Under the pieces are notes generated by a model. That model was not told where the DNA came from. It ran no database searches and worked only from the letters and a program-made list of their open reading frames with translations. A stretch of 64,000 bases of DNA from Acidimicrobiaceae bacterium. Lineage in GTDB: Bacteria > Actinomycetota > Acidimicrobiia > Acidimicrobiales > RAAP-2. Where the stretch lies: contig PLRX01000128.1 of NCBI GenBank assembly GCA_003164095.1, forward strand, positions 1 through 64,000, given 5' to 3'. This document shows, piece by piece, positions 52,268-60,446 of the stretch. A program made the translations under genes and the position numbers. Numbering within the stretch: position 1 is the stretch's first letter; each line of letters starts with the position of its first letter.

Positions 52268-52372
52268 TCATGTACACCTTGTGAACCGATTGCCGGGCGC
52301 CTGACCGGCGAGCACTAAGAGCATCACGCAGACGCAACGCCGTACGCAAGGAGACTCACGCAGAAAGTTCAT
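52268..52372 (-). CDS. Possible 34-residue Cys-rich leader peptide of the polysaccharide operon
   Basis: ATG 52372 opens MNFLRESPCVRRCVCVMLLV followed by 14 more residues, with four Cys in total, three of them within eight residues, and a stop 14 bases before the first glycosyltransferase gene. Such a peptide could sense cysteine or charged tRNA, as short Cys leaders do upstream of sulfur genes in actinobacteria. The ribosome binding site is weak (GGA). It could also be chance. Confidence 0.3.
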   Translation of the reverse strand: MNFLRESPCVRRCVCVMLLVLAGQAPGNRFTRCT

Positions 52373-52539
52373 ATCGTTCCGCTCCGCGGTCGACTCGGCG
52401 CGGCGCCGGGCCTCACCAATGCCCATCGCGGGGACGGAAGTCGCACCGACCACTGGGCGGGTGAAGGGGTCTCTGCCTCGTGGCAACCGGCTGGTGTACC
52501 GCCTCACCCCTGGTCACCGCCGATGCGCGGCGGTCCCGG

Positions 52540-53121
52540 CTATGCGTAGGGACCGATGCGCTGATCCGGGTTGGTGTCGACCTCGACCTGACCGTGCACC
52601 GACACGTACGACGTCCACTCGGAACCCGTCCACCAGCGGTAGTGGAACCGCCCGCTCGGGTCGGGATGCCACGCCGGGGGCGAGTCCTCGTGTCCGGCTG
52701 CGGCACCGTGGCCCGGGGCCGCCCCGGCACCGACGACGCTGGAAGCACCAGGAGCTCCACCGCCGGCAGGCCCGCCCGCTGTCGGCACGTCGCGCGACCC
52801 CCCGTCCGCCCGGCGCGGGTAGGCCGGGAAGTCACTACCCGAGGCACGGGCGGGCTCTGCGGCGGCAGGTGTCGCTCCCTCCATGGGGACGTACGGCGCC
52901 TGCGCGGCCCGACGGACCTCGGCACGGTGGGCGATGAACCACAGGATCAGTGCGAGCAGGAGACTCAGGAACCAGATGGCCGCCCACCCCACCGAGGGCA
53001 GGCCCCAGGGGGTTCGACCGAGGTTCCGGCGGTCCGATTCGGCCAGGAAATAGCCGAGGAACGCCTGGGCGACGGCGAAGATGAGGAGGAGGACCAACTG
53101 TGATCCGCTGACATTCAGCAC
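52540..53121 (-). CDS. Membrane protein with DUF2510 domain
   Basis: A 193-residue protein. Two membrane segments (LVLLLIFAVAQAFLGYFLA and VGWAAIWFLSLLLALILWFI) are followed by an Ala/Gly/Pro linker and a C-terminal DUF2510 motif (AWHPDPSGRFHYRWWTG, about residues 148-164). DUF2510 is a short actinobacterial domain of unknown function that follows membrane or signalling modules. GTG 53121 lies 6 bases after the minus-strand box TAACCT, a leaderless arrangement that decides the start. It is separated from the polysaccharide operon by about 285 bases. Confidence 0.75.
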   Translation of the reverse strand: MLNVSGSQLVLLLIFAVAQAFLGYFLAESDRRNLGRTPWGLPSVGWAAIWFLSLLLALILWFIAHRAEVRRAAQAPYVPMEGATPAAAEPARASGSDFPAYPRRADGGSRDVPTAGGPAGGGAPGASSVVGAGAAPGHGAAAGHEDSPPAWHPDPSGRFHYRWWTGSEWTSYVSVHGQVEVDTNPDQRIGPYA

Positions 53122-53217
53122 ACCTCCAGGTTACGCCGTCAACGGAGGTGCCTCCGGATCGCCGCCCGGGACCCCGAGATCCAGGGATTTCCCCACCCCC
53201 ACCGCTGCTGCCGAGGA

Positions 53218-53806
53218 ATGGCCACCGACGTCCCCGGCCCAGACGCCGCGCCGGTGCCGGGCGCCATGCCGCTGCCGCCGACGGACGCCATGCCGACGGT
53301 CGCCGCACGCGCCGTTGGCACCGCAACAGCCCCGGACGGCGCCCCCGCTCCGAGCGACCCGCCCGGACGGCGCCCGATGACCCGGACCCTGGTGGCCGTC
53401 GGGAGCGTCGTCATGCTGGCCGGCGTCCTGTTCGGCTACGACCAGGGGGTCATCTCCGGTGCCCTCGACGGCATCAAGAAGGACTTCAACGTCAGCACCT
53501 TCCTCCTGGAGGTCATCACCAGCTGGGTGACCCTCAGGGCCATGGGCGGCGACCGAGGCGGTCGGCCAGGGCGCCCGCCACCAGCGCGCCGTGGCCTGGG
53601 TCGACCGCTCCGGGCGCAAGCCCCTGCTGTTCATCGGCACGAAGGGGATGGGCCTCATCACCCTGGTGGCGCTGGTGGTCTTCATCGCCTGCTTCGCCTT
53701 CTCGCTCGGACCGATCGCGTGGACGATCATCAACGAGATCTTCCCCTCCCGCGTCAGGGGCGAGGCGGTGGCCGTCGCCACGGCGGCCAACTGGTTCGCC
53801 GCCTAG
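53218..53806 (+). pseudogene. Sugar-porter MFS transporter relic with deletion and inverted segment
   Basis: Only the two ends of a 12-segment sugar porter remain. The first part has TM1 (GSVVMLAGVLFGYDQGVISG) to SWVTL; the last part (from 53591, another frame) has AWVDRSGRKPLLFIGTKGM, TM10-like and the PSRVRGEAVAV motif, and stops after NWFAA, before the last two segments. Between them 53543-53590 encodes, on the opposite strand, GALVAGALADRLGRRP, the motif that normally follows SWVTL. So this piece has been flipped, and about 250 residues after it are gone. It cannot make a transporter. Confidence 0.85.
53538..53596. repeat. 48-bp inverted segment bounded by GGCCA/TGGCC
   Basis: GGCCA (53538-53542) and TGGCC (53592-53596) are inverted repeats around the flipped MFS motif. 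Short inverted repeats are the usual substrates for template-switch inversions. Confidence 0.65.
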
Positions 53807-53815
53807 GCCGGATCC

Positions 53816-54199
53816 TCAGGAGCCGTCGAGATCCCTGATCTCCTGGAGTGCACGGCTCGCCAGTTGGCGGGTGATCGCCCAGTGGCGCTGGATGTCACCC
53901 GCGGACATGCCTTCGGACACGCCGAGGGCGATGAGCCGCAGCCGCGCCCTGTGGCGCAACCGCTCGTAGGCACTCAGCGAGTCCGTCAGCTGGGGCCGGA
54001 GCGTCTGCGAGCGCACCTCCTCCAGGACCGGCGCCATCCGCTGGCCGACCCGGATCCGGTCGATGATCAGCCGACAGGCCGCCTCGTGCTCCTCGAGATC
54101 CGAGCGGAGGGTGACCGCCGCCGCCAGCAACCGCTCCATCTCGTCGAGTGCCCGGTCCCGCACAGCACCGTCGTCCGCCACGACCGACTCAGGTTCCAT
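53816..54199 (-). CDS. Small helical protein with possible helix-turn-helix, function unknown
   Basis: From ATG 54199 the protein has 127 residues, nearly all helical. The N-terminal two thirds (RALDEMERLLAAAVTLRSDL) look like a helical hairpin; the C-terminus (LGVSEGMSAGDIQRHWAITR, then QLASRALQEI) reads like a helix-turn-helix in which a family of short DNA-binding proteins recognises DNA. I do not recognise a named family. The frame stays open to 54274. It ends 10 bases from the MFS relic on the opposite strand. Confidence 0.55.
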   Translation of the reverse strand: MEPESVVADDGAVRDRALDEMERLLAAAVTLRSDLEEHEAACRLIIDRIRVGQRMAPVLEEVRSQTLRPQLTDSLSAYERLRHRARLRLIALGVSEGMSAGDIQRHWAITRQLASRALQEIRDLDGS

Positions 54200-54292
54200 G
54201 CACCATGTTCGCACCGGGGTGCCCTGCCGGTCCACGGGACGTCGAGATCGGCTCCCTGTCGACACCGCTGACACGCCTCAGCCGGACCCGGG

Positions 54293-54328
54293 ACACCCCG
54301 ACACCCCGACGCCCCGACACCCCGACAC
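54293..54328. repeat. 8-bp tandem repeat, 4 copies
   Basis: ACACCCCG twice, ACGCCCCG once, ACACCCCG once, then ACAC. It lies between the divergently placed helical-protein gene and the end of the dioxygenase gene. Confidence 0.7.
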
Positions 54329-54353
54329 AGGGGCACCGCCCACCAGGCGGAGG

Positions 54354-55337
54354 TCAGACGGGTCGCTCCCCCGCGATGCTGGCCCGTTCCATGACCCGCC
54401 GCTGCGGCCAGTAGTCGCTCGATGCGTAGTGCTGCACGGACCGGTTGACCCAGAAGGCGACCGAGTGCTCCTCCCACCGGAAGCGGCACTGGTACTCCAC
54501 CGTCTCGGCCTCGCGGGCCAGACGGTCGACGAGGGCGTCGGACTCGTCCCGGTCGACGCCCACGATGTGGTCGACGAAGAACCGGTTCACGTAGATGAGC
54601 TTGCGGCCGGTGGCCGGGTGGGTGCGGACCACCGGGTGCTCGACCGGCGGGTACTGCTCCCGCATGGCGGCCCGGTCCTGCTCCTTCACCGTATGGCCGA
54701 AGACCTTGGAGAAGTCGTGCACGGCCACGAGGTCGTCGATGCGGTCGCGCAGCTCCGGCTCGAGACCGTCGTAGGCGGCGCACATGTCGGCGAACAGGGT
54801 GTCGCCACCGACCGGCGGGATCGCGACGGCATGCAGCACCGCACCGAGGGACGGGCACGCCCGCCACGACACGTCGGAGTGCCAGCCGTTCTCGTAGCCG
54901 CCGACGGTCGCCTCCTTCTCGAATCGGACCAGCTCCGGTTGGTCGGGATTCGCCGGGATGAACGGGTGCACCTCGAGGTCGCCGAAACGTTGGGCGAACT
55001 CCACGTGCTGGGCAGGCGTGAGCGGTTGGTCGCGGAAGAACAGGACCTTGAACGCGTGGAGCGCCGTGCACAGTTCGGCCACTGCCGCGTCCTGCAGCGG
55101 ACGGCACAGGTCGAGGCCCTCGACCTCGGCTCCGAGGGTGGCCTCCTGCTGGCGGACGTCGAAGTGCTCGAAGGTCAGCTCGCCCAGTCGGTCACGCTCG
55201 GCGGCCAGATGCGACAGCGGCCCGACCTGCACGCCCCAGGGCTCGATGGTGACCCGTCGGGCCGACAGGCCGGAATACGCGTCACGGCCCTGGCCATCCA
55301 CGCCCGCCTCGTCCGAACGTTCCTCCACGTCGGCCAT
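54354..55337 (-). CDS. TauD/TfdA-family Fe(II)/2-oxoglutarate dioxygenase
   Basis: From ATG 55337 the protein has 327 residues. The iron ligands are visible: His and Asp in NGWHSDVSW (near residue 151) and the distal His in WVNRSVQHYASSDYWPQRR, whose Arg should hold 2-oxoglutarate. The N-terminal GAEVEGLDLCRPL and the FRDQPLTPAQHVEFAQRFG segment are typical of TauD. Members hydroxylate and so break down sulfonates such as taurine, alkyl sulfates or phenoxyacetates; the substrate here is open. A short extra N-terminus (about 55 residues) is unusual. GGGGAAGG lies 9 bases upstream. It is divergent from the alcohol dehydrogenase gene. Confidence 0.9.
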   Translation of the reverse strand: MADVEERSDEAGVDGQGRDAYSGLSARRVTIEPWGVQVGPLSHLAAERDRLGELTFEHFDVRQQEATLGAEVEGLDLCRPLQDAAVAELCTALHAFKVLFFRDQPLTPAQHVEFAQRFGDLEVHPFIPANPDQPELVRFEKEATVGGYENGWHSDVSWRACPSLGAVLHAVAIPPVGGDTLFADMCAAYDGLEPELRDRIDDLVAVHDFSKVFGHTVKEQDRAAMREQYPPVEHPVVRTHPATGRKLIYVNRFFVDHIVGVDRDESDALVDRLAREAETVEYQCRFRWEEHSVAFWVNRSVQHYASSDYWPQRRVMERASIAGERPV

Positions 55338-55571
55338 CACGAACCTTCCCCAGGGCTCCGGCAGCACCGATCGGGTGCCGACCTCACCCACGCTACCGAG
55401 TCCCCGTCCCCGCCTACGTGCGGACCAAGGGCCGGCCCGGTACCACGGGCCCGTCGTCGTCGCTCCGGGTTGCGGGCGACTCCGACACCGGCCATCCTGC
55501 GGGGGAACCCGGCGCGGTCCGCCGCCCCGTCGACCACGGTTGCAGCAGCGCCCGATCCCCACGGAGTCCCC

Positions 55572-56750
55572 ATGCACGTCATCCCAGCATTCGGCAACCA
55601 TCTCCCGGTGAAGGTCCGCTTCGGCCAAGGCATCGCCTCGACCCTCCCCGACGTCCTGGCCGAGTTGGGTGCCGAGCGGGTCCTCCTGATGGTCGACGAG
55701 GGCATCGAGCAGTTCAACCCGGTGGCTGCGGTCCTGCTGGGTGAGCTCCTCGGCGCACCCGGGCTGACCGTCACCCGCTTCGACAAGCCTCCGACGGAGC
55801 CCACCATCGACATGGTCGACGACGCCACGCGGGCACTGGTCGGCTCCGGGGCGACCGCCGTCGTCGCCCTGGGCGGCGGATCGGTCATCGACACGGCCAA
55901 GGCCGCACGGTTGTGCGCCCAGCTCGACTGCAACTTCCGCGACTTCCTGGCCGCCGCTCCCACCTACCCCGTGCCGGAGGTGGCGTTGGTGGCCATCCCG
56001 ACCAGTGCCGGCACCGGTTCCGAGGTGTCAGGCGGGTCCGTGGTGTCCGACCCCGAGGCCGGCCGCAAGAACGGGATCGCCAACGCCAATCTGCGGGCCC
56101 AGGTGGCCCTGGTGGACCCGCTGCTCACCCACTCCATGCCCCCCACCATGACGGCCAACACGGGGATCGACGCCCTGGCACAGGCGATCGCCGCGGTGGT
56201 GGCCAAGGTGCGCACCCCCATCGGCGACGCCATCGCCCTCGAGGCGGTGCGGATGATGACCCCCGCCCTGGTCGCCGCCCATCGGGACGGCACCGATACG
56301 GCCGCCCGCTCGGCCATGTCGTGCGGGTCGATGATGGCCGGTCTGGCCATGAACATCTCCGACTGCACGGCGGAGCACTCGCTCGGCCAGGCCATCGGCG
56401 GGGTCAAGCACGTCCCGCACGGCCTCACCATCGGCCTGGTGCTGGCCGAGACCCTGGAGCGCGAGCGGACCCACGTACCCGAGCTCCTGGAGCGGGTGGC
56501 CGATGCCATGGGCGAGCCGGACGATGGGTCAGGGGACGGCAGTCGTGCCGTGCGCGCGGTCCGGCGGATCCTGGCCGAGCTCGAGTTCCCGGTGCTCGGG
56601 AGCCTCGGCTTCGTCGACGCCGACCTCGACGAGCTGGCCGACCTCGCCCTGGCCGACTACTTCATCACCATGTCGCCCGTGCCGTGGACCAAGGACGAGG
56701 TGGTGGGCGCGTTCAGTTCGGCCCTCGCCGTCGGGTCACGCACGGCCTGA
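55572..56750 (+). CDS. Iron-type (group III) alcohol dehydrogenase
   Basis: A 392-residue enzyme with VVALGGGSVIDTAKA (NAD-binding) and IPTSAGTGSEVSGGSV, both typical of the group. Of the four metal ligands, Asp (in GIDALAQAI, near residue 198) and two His (AEHSLGQ near 267, VPHG near 282) are present, but the second ligand, normally His in DALxHA, is Gln (near 202). Metal binding or activity may be changed. ATG 55572 has ACGGAG 5 bases upstream. It probably oxidises an alcohol or hydroxy acid, or reduces an aldehyde; the substrate is unknown. Confidence 0.87.
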   Translation: MHVIPAFGNHLPVKVRFGQGIASTLPDVLAELGAERVLLMVDEGIEQFNPVAAVLLGELLGAPGLTVTRFDKPPTEPTIDMVDDATRALVGSGATAVVALGGGSVIDTAKAARLCAQLDCNFRDFLAAAPTYPVPEVALVAIPTSAGTGSEVSGGSVVSDPEAGRKNGIANANLRAQVALVDPLLTHSMPPTMTANTGIDALAQAIAAVVAKVRTPIGDAIALEAVRMMTPALVAAHRDGTDTAARSAMSCGSMMAGLAMNISDCTAEHSLGQAIGGVKHVPHGLTIGLVLAETLERERTHVPELLERVADAMGEPDDGSGDGSRAVRAVRRILAELEFPVLGSLGFVDADLDELADLALADYFITMSPVPWTKDEVVGAFSSALAVGSRTA

Positions 56751-56934
56751 GCGGGGGATCCGGGTGCGATCCCCCGCACGGACAGCACGGGTACCCGACT
56801 GATCAGGAACAGCTGGGCCGCCGCCCCTGCTTCGCCCCTCGCCGTGCCCGCCCGCTACCGTGTCGGCGACACCCGACCCGGATGCAGATGAGCAACGCCG
56901 CATCCGGGCCCTGGACGCCACGGGAAGGAGCGAC

Positions 56935-57642
56935 GTGCCCGAAGGACTCTCGCCGAGTGAGGTCGGCAAGGAGATCGCCGAGCACCACGCCCACACCGTC
57001 GCGAACGGCGACAACGAGGACAGCCCGTTCTCGAGGAGATTGACGGTCGTCGAGGCCGCGCTCCTGGCGGTCGTGGCGGTGCTGGCGGCCTACTCGGGGT
57101 TCGCGTCCGCGAAGTGGGGCACGGAGTCCTCGTTGCGGCTCGCCAAGGCCAACACCGAGCGGAACCTGGCGAGCCGCGCCGAACTGCAGGGGCTGTCCAC
57201 GAAGAACTTCGACGGCCTCGCGTTCAACGCCTGGTTCAGCGCGTACCTGTCCGGCAACCAGGTCGGGATGCAGGTGGCCGAGCACCGCTTCCGTCCCCAG
57301 TTCGACGTCGCCTTCAAGGCCTGGATGGCCACCGATCCCTTCACCGACCCGGATGCCCCCAAGGGACCCACGTACATGCCGCAGTACGTTCAGCCGGGCC
57401 AGGCGGCGTCGAACGAGCTCGACGCGGAGGCGACGGCCGCCTACGCCGAGGGGGTGGCGGCCGGCGGGCACTCGGACGACTATGTGCGTACCACCGTCTT
57501 CCTGGCCACCGTCCTCTTCCTGGTGGGGATCTCGGGCCACTTCCGCGTCCGGGCGGCCCGGATCGGCCTCATCGCGGTCGGTGGTGTGATCCTGCTGACG
57601 TCGATCATCTTCCTGATCGACCTGCCCAAGCCGTTCTTCTGA
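56935..57642 (+). CDS. Membrane protein, DUF4337-like
   Basis: GTG 56935 has GGAAGGAG 4 bases upstream, which favours it over the in-frame GTG at 56860. The 235-residue protein has one membrane segment after a short cytoplasmic part (VEAALLAVVAVLAAYSGFAS), a region of about 110 residues outside or in the cytoplasm (SSLRLAKANTERNLASRAEL), and two membrane segments at the C-terminus (TVFLATVLFLVGISGHF and IGLIAVGGVILLTSIIFLI). The plan resembles DUF4337 proteins, whose role is unknown. It has no evident functional link to its neighbours. Confidence 0.68.
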   Translation: MPEGLSPSEVGKEIAEHHAHTVANGDNEDSPFSRRLTVVEAALLAVVAVLAAYSGFASAKWGTESSLRLAKANTERNLASRAELQGLSTKNFDGLAFNAWFSAYLSGNQVGMQVAEHRFRPQFDVAFKAWMATDPFTDPDAPKGPTYMPQYVQPGQAASNELDAEATAAYAEGVAAGGHSDDYVRTTVFLATVLFLVGISGHFRVRAARIGLIAVGGVILLTSIIFLIDLPKPFF

Positions 57643-57698
57643 TCGCCCCGCACAAGCCGCACTGCTGATCCGGCGGGGCTGATCCGGCCTGGCCACCG

Positions 57699-58436
57699 TC
57701 AGTCCAGCAACGTCGGGTCGGCGCGCAGCTCGGCCCGCACGGCGGCCTCGAAGAAGCCGTGGAACCCTTCGGCATCGCTTGCCGCCATCCGCTCGAGGAA
57801 CGCGGCCGGCAGGACCGTGTCGCCCGATGCGCCGGCCGCCCGGACGTGCCACGCGCCGCGGCACCGCTGCTCCAGTGCCACGGCACGCTGGTGGACGGCC
57901 CGCGCCGAGTTGCCGACCACGAACACACCGTGGCCGGCCAGCAGGGCGGCGGTGGCGTCGCCCATCGCCTCTACCGCACGGCCCGCCGAGCCGGCGTCGT
58001 TGACCGGGCCCGAGTACTCGTCGACCAGCACGAGCCGGCCGCCGCCGAGCGCCGACGACTGGTCGAGGATCGCCGGTACCTCGGCCATGTCGGCCCACAC
58101 GGTGCCGAAACGGGGGTGGCTGTGGGCGGCCCAGCCGATGTCGGGCCGGCGCCGGTGGAGTTCCAGGTGGAGCGGGATCCCGAGAGGGACCGGCCACTCA
58201 CCCTCGACGACCTCGCCCTCGAGGGTGATGCGCAGCACGTGCTCGGGCCGGACCTCCTGCCAGGTGAGCAGCCACGGGTTGCACAACAGCGTGCCGTCGC
58301 CGAGGTTGGCGGTGATGTGCCCGGCCAGGTGGTCGTCGTAGCCTTCGCGCCACAGCACCCGGGCCAGAAGGGCCAGCTCCTGGCGGGCGGTCAGCTCCGG
58401 CATCAGCCGGTCGGGTTTCGGCGTGAACGTGGTCAT
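57699..58436 (-). CDS. Class II aldolase/adducin family protein
   Basis: A 245-residue protein. GHITANLGDGTLLCNP is the N-terminal substrate loop; the zinc ligands are His in AAHSHPRFG (near residue 105) and GHGVFVVG (near 168). Members are L-fuculose- or ribulose-phosphate aldolases, decarboxylases or, often in actinobacteria, enzymes of unknown substrate. ATG 58436 overlaps the stop of the amidohydrolase gene upstream by 4 bases, so the two probably work in one pathway, for example the breakdown of an aromatic or ring-cleavage product. Confidence 0.85.
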   Translation of the reverse strand: MTTFTPKPDRLMPELTARQELALLARVLWREGYDDHLAGHITANLGDGTLLCNPWLLTWQEVRPEHVLRITLEGEVVEGEWPVPLGIPLHLELHRRRPDIGWAAHSHPRFGTVWADMAEVPAILDQSSALGGGRLVLVDEYSGPVNDAGSAGRAVEAMGDATAALLAGHGVFVVGNSARAVHQRAVALEQRCRGAWHVRAAGASGDTVLPAAFLERMAASDAEGFHGFFEAAVRAELRADPTLLD

Positions 58437-59623
58437 GGCAGTACCTCGTCGGGTAGCGGGTGACGGAACAGGGCTGCGGCATTGCCACTGCAGATGGCCC
58501 GTACCTCGTCGTCAGGAAGGTGTCCCCAGCACGACCGCAGGACGTCCTGGGTGTCGGGCCAGGTGCCGTCGCCGTGGGGGTAGTCGGTCTCCACCATGAT
58601 GTTCCCCACCCCGATGCGGTGCCTGGTGTCGATCGTCGACGGGTCGTCGAGCGTGCAGAACCAGAAGTTGCGACTCAGTACGTCCGCCGGTCGGGTGTCC
58701 CACCCGAGGCCGTAGCCGGACCTGTCGACCACGTTGTCGAGGCGGTCGAGCAGCATCGCCACCCAGCCGATGCCGCCCTCGCTCATTGCGATGGCGAGGT
58801 CCGGATGACGGAGGGGGTGGCCCGACCACAGCCACTCGGCGCAGGCCGTCAGCGACAGTTGACCGAACAGGGTGGCGCCGATCTGGAGTGCCGGTGCACC
58901 GGGCGGGATCGGTGGCATGCCCGAGCTGCCCACGTGGAGGCAGACCACCGTCGAGGTCTCGACGCACGCTTCGAGGATCGGGTCCCAGTGGTCCGTGTCC
59001 CACAAGCTCGGCAGGTCGACGGCGTGGGGTCGTTCGGGCAGGGCGACGGCCTTGAAGCCCCTGGCCGCGTTGCGCCGGATCTCGGCGGCCGCCTCGGCCG
59101 AGTCGGACAGCTGGGCGATGCCCAGCGGGATGATCCGGTCCGGATGGACCGACGCCCACTCCTCGTACAGCCAGTCGTTCCAGGCCCGCACGCATGCTGC
59201 ACCGAGTGCCCGGTCCTCGGCGGCGAAGAACACCCGACCGCAGAACCCGGAGATCTGCGAGGGGAAATTGAGCGAGGCCCAGACTCCGTTGACGTCCATG
59301 TCGGCGACCCGGGCATCGACGTCGTAGCAGCCGGGCCGCATCTGCTCGAAGCGGAAGGGCTCGAGTCGCACGCCGTCCGGGCGCCGGCCGGCGACGGCGT
59401 TCATCCCGACCTGCGAGTACCGGCCTCCCTCGAACTCCCACACCTGGTGGCCGTCGGCAGTCTCGACGATGCGCGGGGCACGGTCGGCGAAGGTGGCCGG
59501 CAGCCGGCCCTCGAAGGTGTGGGCCGGCTCGACCACGTGGTCGTCCACGGAGATGACCGTCGCCCACTGCTCGCGCGCCGTCGGCTCGGGCAGGAACAGG
59601 TCCGGGTCGAGCACGTGCGTCAC
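58433..59623 (-). CDS. Amidohydrolase family 2 protein
   Basis: A 396-residue TIM-barrel metal enzyme from GTG 59623. VISVDDHVVEPAHTFEGR gives the first-strand motif (SxDxHxxE variant), VCLHVGSSG the central His, and MVETDYPHGDGTWPD the last metal Asp and its typical His. This is the amidohydrolase_2 group with ACMSD-like decarboxylases and hydrolases common in actinobacterial catabolism of aromatics and steroids. The substrate is not known. It overlaps the class II aldolase gene by 4 bases (ATGA), forming a two-gene operon. Confidence 0.87.
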   Translation of the reverse strand: MTHVLDPDLFLPEPTAREQWATVISVDDHVVEPAHTFEGRLPATFADRAPRIVETADGHQVWEFEGGRYSQVGMNAVAGRRPDGVRLEPFRFEQMRPGCYDVDARVADMDVNGVWASLNFPSQISGFCGRVFFAAEDRALGAACVRAWNDWLYEEWASVHPDRIIPLGIAQLSDSAEAAAEIRRNAARGFKAVALPERPHAVDLPSLWDTDHWDPILEACVETSTVVCLHVGSSGMPPIPPGAPALQIGATLFGQLSLTACAEWLWSGHPLRHPDLAIAMSEGGIGWVAMLLDRLDNVVDRSGYGLGWDTRPADVLSRNFWFCTLDDPSTIDTRHRIGVGNIMVETDYPHGDGTWPDTQDVLRSCWGHLPDDEVRAICSGNAAALFRHPLPDEVLP

Positions 59624-59857
59624 CCGTGCCCCGCCGACGGCCCCGGGACAGGCTGCACCGCGGTCACGCGGCGTGTGGACGCGGTGCCAGTGGGTCGGGC
59701 GGGGGCTGCCTGCATCTGCGTCATGGTCCTTCCCGCTGGAGTGGCTCCGGTGGACCGTTCCCGGTAGCCGGCACGGTGTCGTGCTCTGTCTAGCGCACGC
59801 GTTCCGCAGCTGCGCAGCACCTGCGGCCGGGGGCGCAACGCATGCCGGTCCCGCCCC

Positions 59858-59885
59858 TTGACGAGGTGTCCACGGTGTCTACCAT
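59858..59885 (+). promoter_or_regulatory. Promoter for a leaderless transcript
   Basis: TTGACG (59858-59863), 16 bases, then TACCAT (59880-59885), with an ATG 6 bases downstream at 59892, where transcription would start. This is the best -35/-10 pair in the window. Confidence 0.6.
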
Positions 59886-59891
59886 GGGCCC

Positions 59892-60053
59892 ATGGCGACG
59901 ACTACCGCTACCCGCGCACAGACCTACCGGGCATCGTGGACCGAGGCGCCGGCGACCGGACTCGGGCGGTATGCCGCCCGCAAGTCCCGCACCTCGGCGT
60001 TCCGGACGTCCGACGGCATGACCAGGGAACTCCTTCGACCGATCCTCGACTAA
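59892..60053 (+). CDS. 53-residue small protein, function unknown
   Basis: Opens MATTTATRAQTYRASWTEAP and ends ELLRPILD. It is basic, with no membrane segment. About 80 percent of codons end in G or C, like real genes here, and the ATG lies exactly where a transcript from the promoter just upstream would begin. It ends next to the SulP relic. I do not recognise it; a chance ORF cannot be excluded. Confidence 0.45.
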   Translation: MATTTATRAQTYRASWTEAPATGLGRYAARKSRTSAFRTSDGMTRELLRPILD

Positions 60054-60389
60054 CGGGGACGGCGGGATGCCCGCCACGGGGGCGATCGCCCGGACGGCGG
60101 TTGACGTCCGCGCCGGGGCCCGGACCCGCATGGCGGCCATCACCCACTCGGTGGTGATCGTCGTGATGATCCTGGCCGCCTCCCCCGTCTCAGTCGCGTG
60201 CCCCTTGCCGCGCTTGGCGCCGTGCTGCTCATGACCGCGGTCCGCATGGTCGACCACGTTCGGGTGTTCGTCGTCGTCCGGTCCCACGTCTCCGAGGCCG
60301 TCGTCCTCATCGCCACCGCGGTCGTCACGGTGGCCATCGACCTCGTCACCGCCATCGAGGTCGTCCTGGGCGATGTGGGAGCGGCGTAG
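60052..60389 (+). pseudogene. SulP sulfate-transporter fragment with frameshift
   Basis: In one frame the DNA encodes GGMPATGAIARTAVDVRAGA and then RTRMAAITHSVVIVVMILAA, the highly conserved middle of SulP transporters; between about 60180 and 60198 the frame changes, and PLAALGAVLLMTAVRMVDHV and another 40 residues follow, the next SulP segments. Everything before and after (most membrane segments and the STAS domain) is missing. About 110 of 500-600 residues remain. Confidence 0.8.
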
Positions 60390-60446
60390 GCGGAGCGGTC
60401 CAGTGCCACCAGGCTCGGCCGGCTGCCTTCTGCTAGGAAACCCACA

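Noticed and set aside
52255..52400. A CACT-N3-AGTG-type operator at the polysaccharide operon or upstream of the PQQ/lectin gene
   Set aside because: Only imperfect matches (for example CACTAAGAGCA) without a partner 21 bp away were found, so regulon membership of these genes is not claimed.
53218..53806. A phase-variable (invertible) MFS gene
   Set aside because: Flipping the 48-bp segment back neither restores the frame nor replaces the missing middle of the protein.
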